64,000 bases of DNA, from assembly GCA_963971285.1 (NCBI GenBank), contig OZ020248.1:17050001-17114000 (forward strand). The letters run 5' to 3'. Made by a program: the position numbers and the translations under genes. Below the pieces are notes generated by a model that saw only the letters and a list, made by a program, of their open reading frames with translations, made no database searches and was not told the DNA's origin. Source of the stretch: Astropecten irregularis (taxonomy: Eukaryota > Echinodermata > Asteroidea > Paxillosida > Astropectinidae). This document shows positions 1 to 59,439 of this stretch, one piece after another (position 1 is the stretch's first letter; the number at the start of each line of letters is the position of its first letter).

Positions 1-2690
1 AGAGTGGCCCGCTAATTAAGGAATTGTTCAAAGGAAACCAAAGTTAATTGCATCAGTAGCACTCCTAATTAAAATAGAAGAATACGTTTTCGCTATCAAT
101 TTTAATCATATTAAATGGTGTGATAGTGTGAGTTAATGTACTCATCTTGTACATAATGTAGGTTAAATTGATTTACTTCTACACAGGCATTCTTGCCTAA
201 GATTATTTGGCTAACATTCACAGCAAAATGCCTGAACTTGATCCACCTTCTCCCAATCATAATGGAAAAAAGGTTCAAGTTTTGTTTTCCCATATAAAAA
301 ATGTGGATTGATGCTGGATCAGGATTGAGTGTAAATGGGATTGCAATAATTCCCCCTGTGGTTGAATATCTGCTGCTGGATCAAATCCCTCCTGCAGGAT
401 TCATTGTAAATGCCATATTTGTAATGAGATTGGTGCATGACCTCTTGAGCCATCTTGTTTTTGGTTTCCATGTAGGCCTATTTGACTAGCGCAACTTTAT
501 TTTTTCAATTGCACATAATGCAGCTATACTTTGGGAAAACATGTTTGCATTGTTAAGTGAAGAAAAATAGACCTTTTCATACATAATGTACAGTATTGCG
601 CAAAGCAAAAATGACATCACACATGTAAATGGATATTTTACCTTGGCCTCATAGCTTTTTCACCTTACACTTTTTGTAATAATAATGTACGTAGTGTGAA
701 CCCAATATTTTCACACCTTTGGATTTGGGACTGATTAACAAATTATTTCAGCGTTTTCCTACAATAATTTCATGCATCTAGTTGTCTTTGATTTCTTAAC
801 TCAGACAAGTTTCAACTTGATCTTAAGTAAATAATTTTTTGTTCAAGGTGCATTGCAACCCCCTGTACCTACAGAGTATGACTGTAGTTAATGGAAATAT
901 CTGCCCCTGGCTGCTCAGAGTCAGACCCACTGCAGCTCCAGTTTGTCACGATTGAATGAATCCGTTGAGGAAGAATTGACATAGGATGAATAAAGGCTTG
1001 ACAGGATCTAGGAGGAAGGAGAATGAATGGGTTTATTCAAAGTACCAACTACAATTGCACCTGACACGTTTTTATACAATTATGAAGGATACCAAGGACA
1101 CTGCTGGCTTACTAGGTTGCAGGTCTACACAACTTGTTATACTGGGTGGTTGTTGTTGGCTTTTTTTTTGGGGGGGGGCTCATGTCAGATGTCAGTATAG
1201 TAGAGTAAAGTAATATATGTGGTTGGGTTTAATTGCACACAAGGTGGATTATCATTAATATTACATTCAAACATTGCCAGACTTATAAAAATTGATCAAA
1301 TCTGTGCTACACTTGCATTTATGTATGTAAATGACTGCCCATTGATTCCTTGTAAAATTGTCTATCTATCCCCCTTACCCGCTTCATTGTAAATACAGCA
1401 ATGGTCCTGAATGTTTCTTCTTGTAAATTCAAGTGCTTCGTTGCTATAACCATTCTTGTTTGATATTGCTGTGATGCCCTAAGTTTGGGGAAAAGTTCTG
1501 GTTTGTACACAACAATGGCTGTTGACAATCTCACCTGCTAGTCTGCAAGCTACATGCACACACATACTAAGTACTGTTTGTTGAATCATTTCTCACAAAA
1601 CTTTTCCAATCTGATGCATAATTTACAGAAATATCAACCAACTGAAATGTTTGTGTTTTATTTAGTGATTGTCTGGTTTTCTGCTGTTATCAGACAAGAG
1701 GGCCAAGAATTTGGTTTTGACATATTTTAGAGGCATCGTCTTACTCTTTACATTAGAGTATACAGATAAGCCTCCTGTTTCCATTGCTCTATGTTGTTTG
1801 AACTTTGAAGGGGTCCAAAACATCAACAAACAATGCCAATAAAACGGGGATGTGAAACTTCGGATTTAAATCTGAATTCCTATTTTTGTTTAGATTTTAC
1901 CTCAGAATTTCAGTTTTTTGTACAAAATCTGTATCTGCTCTGTACAAAAGTATAGGAACTTTTAAATTAAAACTTTTTCCTAAGATTTTATTGTGTGTGG
2001 CCACTAACATCCCTGATAAAACTTGGTATTTGCCCACATAACAGTTGAACATGAAGCGAATATTGGATTCATGTTCAGCTACAGTGCAATATCCTAGCTT
2101 CACAGTGTCTGGTATTGGACAGAGAACACATGCATGACACGCCCATGTCCCATTCCATGTACCATCACACTGCATTGGTACAAACATGCCATGGCCATTA
2201 TTCCCAAAGTAGCACTAGCATTCCATTCATTCAGTGCCAGTATATCCTGGGTATTGTTGAAGCACTGAGCTTATTGTTGATTCAAGAAAGGGACCTTGCC
2301 TTTATGCAAATTGTCTGGTAGAAACCAATTCAACCTCTAGTGAAGGCCACTGTTTGGTAACCACTAAAAACATTTAACTGATGCATGTACTTCTTGTATG
2401 CAGACATTGCCAAGCTGTCACATTTCTGAAGGGCATCAAAAGATTTGTACAGGGATACATGTATGTGTACATATACATGCATAACAATAATGGTAGGGGC
2501 CTACATGTACACTGTCATGCATTACATGTAGCCATACATTATGCATTATATACTGTACATGAACGTATACAAAGGTGCTGGTTAAAGTACAAAAGAAATG
2601 TTCACAAGTTAGATTTGCAGAAGTTGACTTGTTGTAATGTACATGTATGAACTATTATGAGTTTTTGGCAAATCAGTGGTTTCCTGCTTT
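1..2690. other. Myosin upstream intron, no exon seen
   Basis: AT-rich intronic sequence. No reading frame resembles the missing N-terminal myosin exons. Short runs only: a poly-T/poly-G tract near 1160-1178 and small frames that look random. Confidence 0.6.
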
Positions 2691-2696
2691 CCTTAA

Positions 2697-3077
2697 AGGT
2701 TTTATCATACTTTGTTTTTTGTCAAAGAAATGCAGATTCATGGGTAGAAATATCAAGGAAGATGCAGTAACAGTCATCTGTGAAATTTTCAGTCCCATAC
2801 GATGCTCATTTTGTGAGAAAACAGTGAAAAACACCCACTGTATTTGTTAAGTCAGGTTGGCGTAGCGGTTCTTTCCTCGCCTTTCACCTCTGTGGACCGA
2901 GTTCAAGTCCGGCTCGGTTCACAAGTGGATTGGGTTTTCAGTCCCTGCCTGATTATAATAAATAATAATAATAACGGTAGTTTCTACCATCACCATCATT
3001 TTACCCTGTAAGTTATAGGTAAATCTGTGAAGATTTCTGTTTTGGCACATGTATGCTACCAAAGTATGATAGTACCT
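2697..3077. mobile_element. TTAA-flanked MITE, family A, with SINE inside
   Basis: Left end AGGTTTTATCATACTTTG and right end complement AGGTACTATCATACTTTGGT form terminal inverted repeats. TTAA lies on both sides (2693-2696, 3078-3081). The interior matches the copy at 49325-49667, except that a tRNA-derived SINE (about 2851-2978) replaces the middle. TTAA duplication fits piggyBac- or Kolobok-type transposition. There is no transposase. Confidence 0.8.
2851..2978 (+). mobile_element. tRNA-derived SINE
   Basis: The polymerase III A-box-like TGGCGTAGCGG at 2858-2868 and B-box-like GTTCAAGTCC at 2901-2910 sit at normal tRNA spacing. Next comes GTGGATTGGGTTTTCAGTCC and then an AATAAT-repeat tail near 2955-2976. 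It has no coding capacity. It is inserted in the family-A MITE. Confidence 0.8.
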
Positions 3078-3081
3078 TTAA

Positions 3082-4587
3082 TGATGATAACTTACTGACA
3101 AACTAATCTCAACATGTAAGGCCTATACCGGTAATTAAATGTCAGTGTCAAGTAGAGATCTACAAATACATGTACATACACACAGTGTTAATAAGGGACT
3201 GGTGATTTTTAGGTTGATCACATTTGCCCAAATAACCTGCAAGTTGGGCTAGTTGAACATAGGAGGTAAGCAGGTAGCTGCTACTTTTTCTGTGTTGACT
3301 TTACAATGTCTTGAATGTCAAGGAAGGCTTCTCTCTATTTCCTTATGTAGGTCAGTTATTTCAGGATGATAAGTGATACATTGAAATCATTGCCCCGCCC
3401 CCAAAATATGTTTCTGCATTGCCTTGGTCTACACATTGTATGGTTATGACACAAGGTGGTATGTAGTATCTTTGATGCAAAGTGATGAATGAATTCAGAT
3501 CATTTGTCAAATGATGCATTGATTGCAATCTGACCAGGCAATAGCTTGCCTAAGTTGTAGATCCCCAAACATGTTACACATAGGCCTACATGTACACTAA
3601 ATAGGCCTACTACTCAAGAAAGAGTTCAGTTACATTTATTTTAATCAAATAATTACATTCTTACATGCATGCATGCATTATAATTGCCTGTGTTTAAATT
3701 GTCACCACTAAATTGTACACAATGGCATGTCAACCGTACTGTATATGTATATTTGGTGAAAAAGAAAAGGAGGAGCCTTTACATACATGTAAATTGCACA
3801 TTCTCTCAGCACTATGTTGGCCCAATACTGCTATGAAATGGCTGCCGGGATGAAAAGAAATGATATAAAGTTGAAAGGAAAAGGTCTTTCAGTTTCAGAA
3901 AAATCCATACAATAACTTTGCAATTTTTGTGTGCACAAATCTGAAGGGCTACTACTGTGTTGCCCTGGTGACATCAATTCTTTTTATGAATATGAAAATT
4001 ATAGTTGCATAATAATACTTATGGAAGTGGTTAAAATCGTTGGCACTACTGAACAGGTGGTATTAAGATATTTAAGTGATTCCTATTGCATATAAACATA
4101 CATGTATTACACTGTACCTATATGTACATGTACATGTATGAGATTGGCCACCAGACTATAGTAACAACTGAACATACATATGCATACATGTAATATAGCA
4201 GCTTGTCATCAATCTCATTAATGTTTTATGTTGAGAAGAATTGTTTTTATCTGTGACCATAATGTTAAGGCTTAAATGTGTTCATTTAATTAATTAGTTC
4301 AATCATTACTTTGCCCTGAATTTGTTGGGTTAATGTTTTTGATTCGTTTACATTGATATCTTATTCCCATTTTTTCGTTGCCTTTGAGTATGACTATAAA
4401 TTAGGAGTCAAAAAAGAAAGTGGCTTTGTGTTCATTTTGAAACATGTAAATTGATGTTGATTCCAGTATCTGGGGTGACTATAATATCTGATTATTCTAC
4501 TTCTTTTATGACTGAAATACATGTAGATATGAAACTGTTTTAATGACAATAGTTCTCTCTTTCTCTCTTTTTTGTTTGTACTTGTAG
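3082..4587. other. Intron, no gene seen
   Basis: AT-rich sequence with short ATGC and TGTACATG runs (near 3664 and 4120). No exon, RNA gene or transposon end was recognised. Confidence 0.5.
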
Positions 4588-53189
<48,602 letters not shown>

Positions 53190-53800
53190 ATCATTGCTTC
53201 TTCCATTTCTGTCACAAATGGGGTACTTTTGTGCTCTTTTTGTGCTATATCATTGGTGCCTAAATATAAATGGGCCATATTGGTAGTACATTGTGAGGTC
53301 AAGTCCAGAAAGCATCGTTTGAAATGTGTGTAGAGGTTGAGCTGAAATGTCTGAGGGGAGGAACAAGCAAAGTCTATGCAGGTGGTCATCAGAAAAATGT
53401 GCATATGTGAATAGCACTGCGTTTGTCTACATCGTGTGTGTGTGTGTGTGTGTGTGGGATACTTTTGATCAAGAAGGGTTTGAGTTGTTTTGTTTTAATG
53501 TCAAGCACCTATTATTTTTGTTTTTGACTGCTCCTTTACTTTTGCTTAGTTGCGCTTTATACACATTACTTTATCAGCGCTGTTAAATTAGCAGGGTGTG
53601 ATGTTGTTTATTTTAAACAATTTTGTAGCGTAAAGAAATTTTTCTGCTGTGCTATGCAAATTTTGCATATCCTACACACATAAGGTTTTCATGTATGTTT
53701 ATTGTCTAATATTAATTTGACATTATGCCATAATTGTTGACATTTTTTCTGGTTGTGGTTAAAGAGGTTATTAAACAGTCTTCTACAAAAGGAACTATTG
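53190..53800 (+). other. Myosin 3'UTR, probable
   Basis: Sequence after the TAA stop, with a (TG)n run near 53431-53457. An ATTAAA at 53770-53775 is a candidate poly(A) signal. Another AATAAA lies at 54649-54654. Which is used cannot be told from sequence. Confidence 0.45.
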
Positions 53801-55507
53801 GCATCAAACCTGGAAGGTAATGAAACATAACAAAATATTTTGCATCACATTTGCACTTGTCAAAGTTTAGTAGATAGTCATCTAAATGAAATAATTGTTT
53901 TATTGAAATCCATTATTTCTTCACATTGAAAAAGCCAGATGTATTGCGGCAAAATTTGATGGTAGCATAGCTTTGCCACATTTTTGTATATAAGGAGTTT
54001 GTTTCTAACAGATGCAAAACCTAAGCTTACTGGTATGTGTGAAAAATGTCATTTCACTTGGGATAAAAACGAATCATAAAATACTTTTCATTGATAATAA
54101 TAAGTAGCTATAACAAGAAAAACTAACATTCTCTCGCTGGGCTCTTCAAAATAATTTGGAATATAGAAAGTATATCATGGGCAATAACATTTAATTATTC
54201 TTTACGGAAATGATAACCACTTATTAAACACCTTTTATATTGATGGAAAGTAATTATGATCAGTTTATATATTTAGTTTTATTATAGATTATAACAGTAT
54301 AATGATAAATTGATTACAAAATCTAACCATAATCATTTAGTGGTGTAACTGATTGTAGACTGATAATGCTTGACAGAATGTTCCAATACTGAATTTGGTC
54401 AATGCCAAATCGACAAATTTAAAAAAAAATGTGTAGCCAATCAAGATAACAAGACTTATGCAAGATAAGAAACATGTTTTATTTACTTGAATTCTTATTA
54501 TGTAGACTATACCAAAATAATTTTGTGATTTTGAAAAACACATATTTTGGATTTCCAATGCTTTTCAGTTAATTGAGGTGAGTTTTGTGTTTGTTTTTTT
54601 GTGGGGGGTGTTATAGCAAAATAGGATTTAAATTTAATGCATTCCAAAAATAAAAACTAAGATTTTTTTTCATTGAGAATGGTGGAATTGCTTCCAAGTA
54701 GTTTTCATTATTGTAGAAATGAAAAGTTGGTATAATAATCTCCCTGTACAAAATAACACACCTGGAAATGTTGCGGTAAATGTAGGCAGGTTCCTTTAGG
54801 ACGGGGTATTTAGCTATGTTTTATATCATTGCAGTTTATACAGAGAAGTTGACCTTGTTTTCAACCACATCCAATATTTTAATACCGTTTGGTGTACTGC
54901 ATATTAAGCACCCAGATTCTTGCAATGGCTTCCATTTTGAACAAGACATTTTAATTCATTTCCATGAATTCATTAACTTTCTCAGTGTATTAGGTGATAC
55001 TTGTTAAGCCAAAAAAAAAAAACAATGACAATTTTACTTTTGAAGGTAGTACTTGTTCTCTTAATTATAAACCAATATAACCAAAAAAAGTAGACTAAAA
55101 CAGAATTTATTGGTAGTAATAATTCAGTTTTTAGTTTGATTCGATACGTTGAATGTTAACATTACAGCAGCTTTACTTTTAGTTTATTAATGAATCAACA
55201 AATTCATACTGCATTTATTATCCTTAAACACGTATTATATGTTTTTATATAGTGCCTTGGTGATGGTTGTTTGTGTCTTGAAAGTTGGTTAATCTGGCAT
55301 CCGTGAAATTCTGAATCAATCAAATTACCTAGCCATTATATGTTGTATACATTTTAGGTACAAGTTTTGTGGCCAGATTACCTTCTGTACTCTGTAGGTG
55401 AAGAGGAAGACTTAAACCCGGTGTTAATACAATACTTTTAGAGAACAGAATGTAACCAAAATATGATACAAAATTTATCCAGGCTTCTTGATTTAATTGG
55501 ATGTTAA
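53801..55507. other. 3'UTR or intergenic, no gene seen
   Basis: Very AT-rich. No coding region, RNA gene or transposon end recognised. Confidence 0.45.
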
Positions 55508-55855
55508 AGGTATAATACATGATTGCTAAAGGTCACAGAACAGCACTCACACTTTTGTCGAATTCAGCATGTACATGTACATGAAATAATAAACCTGTGA
55601 AAATTTGAGCTCAATCGGACTTCTGACGCGAGAAATCAGCATAAACCGGACTCAAATTTTCTCATAAAACAAAGAATGTTTTGATCTTACCCCAAGATCA
55701 AAACTGTTTTCGGTCTTTGTTTTACTTATTTCTGGATAAATACACATTTTCAGGCGGAAATATTTTAACGTTATGTTTCTACCAGCACCATCTAAATACC
55801 CTGAAAGTCACATATAAATCTGTGATGGGTATGTTATCAATCCTGTACTGTACCT
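55508..55855. mobile_element. TTAA MITE, family B, complete copy
   Basis: Ends AGGTATAATACATGATTG and the inverse of AGGTACAGTACAGGATTG. TTAA at 55504-55507 and 55856-55859. The interior includes GATCTTACCCCAAGATC. Confidence 0.9.
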
Positions 55856-56146
55856 TTAACTAGGATAGGAACAAAATCATTTTAAAACTTGGACTATTTA
55901 GATTTTTTATTGAGAATGTTGCTATGAGTAGATTCGTAAATCTTGTGTATACTAATCCATATTAACACCAACTACAGTAATTTGAGCTTATCTAGAAAAA
56001 TAATGTTGACAATAATCATAAACAAGTAACTGGCTATTCTATAAAACCTTGCAAATTTAAATAAAGAAATCTGAATCAATAATGAAGTATCATATGCAAG
56101 TGTGGTTGAAGTTTTGTTGAAAGCTTCAAGCTGTTTTCAATTCTTG

Positions 56147-56660
56147 AGTACACCATTGGGTACCTGGTTTCAGTTGTTTTGTAGCATGTAGTGTAGCTGG
56201 CTTCAGTTGTTGGGTAGAATATGGAGTAGCTAGGGTAGCTGGCTTTAGTTGTTGGGTTCCTACCCAACAACTGTGGGGTACATGGTTTCAGTTGTTTGGT
56301 AGCAGGGGCGTGGGGCACGGATGTCGTATAAAAAAGTCTTGCAATGCTTTTGTATCAACTGAAGCCACCAGTGGCCATCTTACCGTGCCAGATACAAAGC
56401 GGTAATTATTGTTGCCAGACGGATTTTAACTAGCAATGGTGAGGGCGTCTTTGTTTTATCTTTGTATTTGGCCCTCCAAGATGGATACTTGTGGTTTCAG
56501 CGACCATGTGGGCTAAGCTGGCTTGAGTAGTTGTTGTTGTTGTTATTTTGTTGTTGTTTTGTTGTTGTTGTTGCTGTTGCTGGGTTGAGTTGTTAGGTGG
56601 GATGTAGGATAGCTGGCTTCAGTTGTTAGGTAGGATGTTGTGTACCTGGCTTGCCAAATG
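56147..56660. repeat. Imperfect tandem repeat and GTT microsatellite
   Basis: Repeated variants of GTAGCTGGCTTCAGTTGTTG and GGGTAGGATG, with a GTTGTTGTT microsatellite at about 56525-56580. A small minus-strand frame here is repeat-derived. Confidence 0.7.
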
Positions 56661-56771
56661 TTTGGTAAACGATGGTGTTCAATATAGTGCCATTCCACTG
56701 TATATGGTTGAACAAGACTGGGTTTTTTTTCTGGAAATTAAGATTCAGTTTCCGCCATTCATATGCATCTA

Positions 56772-56900
56772 ACCTCTACTGTTTGTAGATGATATGAAAG
56801 TTTTCCATTTATAGGTTTGTCTTGTAATTATGATACACAAAAGTAATAATTATAAACCTATAAATGGAAAACTTTCATATCATCTACAAACAGTAGAGGT
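56772..56900. repeat. Perfect 47-bp inverted repeat
   Basis: Arms 56772-56818 and 56854-56900 are exact inverse copies around a 35-base spacer. Each arm, read outward in the right frame, encodes FVDDMKVF, the catalytic box of a LINE reverse transcriptase. Confidence 0.97.
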
Positions 56901-57550
56901 AAGCTGCACTGAGCCTTGAGGAACGCCTGAAGGAACAGGATTCCATTCAGAACATTCATTGCAAGAATGCTCTCAATGAATTTCATCCTCAAGAACAACT
57001 CTATGTTTCCTTCCAGACGGATAACTACATATTGTAACAGTTTATGTATGTGATAAGATGCAACATTGTGAAGTACATGTATAGTAGATCATGATTAACT
57101 GTCAAAAACCTTGCAGAAGTCAGTGTGGATGATGTCCAACTGTCCGCCCTGATCAACAGCAGAATAAGCTTCCTGTTGGTAGTAAGATTGGTAGTACAAT
57201 CTCTACCAGGTACAAATCCATGCTGATGATCAGAGATAGCAGGTTGGACATGATCTACAAGCTGAGCACACAAGATTCTCGCAAAGACTTTAGAAATAAT
57301 CGGTAATAAGGACACTGGTCTGTAGTTGGCCACATTTTCTTAGAGTAAGGTTTATGCGATGGTACAATAGTTGCAGCTTTCTTAATTAATTTCTTCATTA
57401 ATAATTGATCAATGAAAAAGGTAAGTTAAAGGTATACACAGAATATAGGCGCACAAGACTTCAGAACAGAATCAGGAAGATTATCTGGACCACAAGCTTT
57501 CGACGAATCAATGTTCTTGAGTTCATGCTCTGCAAATGGAGCTATCTATA
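56854..57550 (-). pseudogene. LINE reverse-transcriptase fragment
   Basis: Minus-strand pieces of a non-LTR retrotransposon ORF2: SSKACGPDNLPDSVLKSCA (about 57500), NYRPVSLLPIISKVFARIL (57333 downward), HGFVPGRDCTTNL, VNHDLL, SGVPQGSV (about 56925) and FVDDMKVF (56890). Several frame changes and an in-frame stop are present, and roughly 30 codons are lost between PQGSV and FVDD. The endonuclease and the ends are absent. The style is CR1/L2/Jockey-like; the clade is not fixed. Confidence 0.85.
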
Positions 57551-58235
57551 AATATATGGGTGGCGTAGAGTTCAAATATGAGAATTGCAATTCAATGTTT
57601 CTGCCCCTCAATGTATGTTTGCAATTGATTTTTGACTGATGACTGATTATTTGTAGACTACCATGGGCTATATGGTTCAACATTAGTGTAATGTTATTAA
57701 GGTAAAAGGCTTTGCTCTATATATACAGACTCAATGTAAAATGTTTTATTTAAACAACACAAGGCAGTAACTCAGGCTGTCAGAAAAGACTTTTATATCC
57801 TTACACTATCCAGATAAGAGTGTAGCCAAAGAACAAAAACAGTTTTGATCTCGGGATAAGATTTAAACTCCTGAATTAGATTTGAATAGATTTGAAAATG
57901 CTACTAGTAATTTTTGCTGTTTTCTAAAAAATTGGGTACCATATGGGACTGCATGGAAATTTCACAAGATAATATACAGTCTTCCTTCCTTCCAAAGTAT
58001 GAAGTTAGTTCAAGTTACCTTTAAGGTTTGACCTTTTTCAATAATAAAAACTTGACAGATTAACACTAATATTCAAGGCATATAGAAGTTACAGCAACTG
58101 AGGTAAACAAATAGCATTTAATTAATTGAAAGGTAAACAAAGAAAACTGACATTTTATCGATACGCCCAGCAATGCTGCAACCTGAGAAATGGTACATGG
58201 CCTCAAAGAGGACGGCTTTTAATTATTATAATATA
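57551..58235. other. Intergenic, no gene seen
   Basis: AT-rich sequence with no recognised feature; it may include part of the NUDT1 3'UTR. Confidence 0.4.
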
Positions 58236-58360
58236 TAATGCAAGTAATAAACTGCTGCAAACTGCTCATCGGCCAAAATGACCTGAAATATATCAAACGC
58301 TTTGAGTTAGGAGGGCCTGACGCATTTCGATCCTAGCAGGATCTTTCTCAAAGGCTAAAA
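58236..58360 (-). repeat. Dispersed repeat with hammerhead-like motif, copy 2
   Basis: Complement of 58315-58355 gives the same GCCT..GATCC-TGCTA-GGATC..AGGC fold as 48665-48705, with GAAATGCGTC in place of GAAACGCGTC. Flanks GCTCATCGGCCAAAATGACC match copy 1. Confidence 0.55.
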
Positions 58361-58548
58361 AATGATATAAAAATATACTATAATATATAATATATAAAAA
58401 CTGACTGAAGTCATTGAAAAACTAACATCCATTTTTAACATATGATGAAGAAAACTAGAGTAACATTTTGAAAGGTACCTTTCAAGTAAAAACTACAGTG
58501 TAAGTCTGTTCGTATTTATGTTATTAATGTATAAAACAACATGATGCA

Positions 58549-58721
58549 CTATAAAATGTGCATCTTCTCTAAGTGATGCTCAAGAATCTTGTCATGGCCC
58601 TTGAACTTAAAGTAACCTCTAAATTTTGACCCTTCCAAAAAGAGGGGAAACCACAGTATATCATCAGGCCACATTTTGTTGAAAGGAATAGCATCAAGAG
58701 CAAACCATTGAGGTCTCATTT
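58549..58721 (-). CDS. NUDT1: NUDT1/MTH1 last coding exon
   Basis: Oxidised purine nucleoside triphosphatase: a Nudix hydrolase that removes 8-oxo-dGTP and related nucleotides from the precursor pool. After the minus-strand acceptor TTTGTTTTACAG the frame reads (E)[20 protein letters not shown], then [19 protein letters not shown], then [15 protein letters not shown] and a TAG stop. This matches the C-terminal third of human MTH1 (EMRPCWFQLDQIPF, MWPDD, GYFKFQGQDTIL). The Trp-Pro-Asp-Asp residues that read the damaged base in MTH1 are kept. The intron lies at the same place as in the vertebrate gene as I recall it. The Nudix box is in upstream exons beyond the window or beyond the retroelement fossils. 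The intact acceptor argues against a retrocopy. It converges with the myosin gene. Confidence 0.9.
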
Positions 58722-58867
58722 CTGTAAAACAAAACAAACAAGAATTTGATAAGACATGATGTCAAACATTTGTAAAACAACAACAATTTAGCTGCATACT
58801 GAACATGAGTCATGACTGGTAGCATAATAAGATCAAAGGAAATGAATGGTTGTCAATTATCTTTATT

Positions 58868-58930
58868 CCTTTGTCAGTCACAAGCCATGAAGCCACCCAC
58901 ATACCACATCCTAAGGATCATTTAAGGTAA
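58868..58930. mobile_element. SINE tail fragment
   Basis: GTCAGTCACAAGCCATGAAG, then CCACCCACATACCACA and AAGGATCATTT, match the non-tRNA part of the element at 28015-28253 (about 28155-28210). Confidence 0.6.
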
Positions 58931-58938
58931 AAAATTTT

Positions 58939-59228
58939 AGGTAAAATACATGATTGGTAAAGGTTACAGGACAGCACCCACACTTTGTCCGGTATGTACA
59001 TGAAATAAAAATAAACCTGTGAAAATTTGAGCTCAATCGGACATCTGAGGCACGAGAAAATAGCGAAAACTCAACTCAATTTTTCTTATAAAACATGAAG
59101 AATGGTTTTGATCTTGCCCCAAGATCAAAACTATTTTCGGTCTTTGTTTTACTAATTTCTGGATAAATACATCATTTCAGGTGGAAATATTTTAACGGTA
59201 TGTTTCTACCAGCACCATCTTCATACCT
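58939..59228. mobile_element. TTAA MITE family B, 3'-truncated
   Basis: Starts AGGTAAAATACATGATTGGT and follows family B through GTTTCTACCAGCACCATCTT. The right terminus is missing. Confidence 0.85.
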
Positions 59229-59439
59229 TGAGTGAAAGAGGATAACTAAAACAACTCAAGTGAGGGTGTCCTTTATGTTTGTTCCAAAAATCGTTCGGAC
59301 GAACAATCTTTGGAAAAGACACTAAATCTTGATTTCCTTGAAAAAAAAACAGCATCTGATGAACCAACATTTCCCATGGTGACTGTTTGCACTGTTTACG
59401 AACTGTTGAGTCCATTTTCTGCCTCAAACTCAATACATC

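Noticed and set aside
2858-2912. Possible true tRNA gene
   Set aside because: A- and B-box-like only, no cloverleaf, followed by a SINE body and AAT tail.
1-4587. Missing N-terminal myosin exons (SH3-like domain, YYSGLIYTYSG block)
   Set aside because: Looked for by eye and not found; they must lie upstream of the window.
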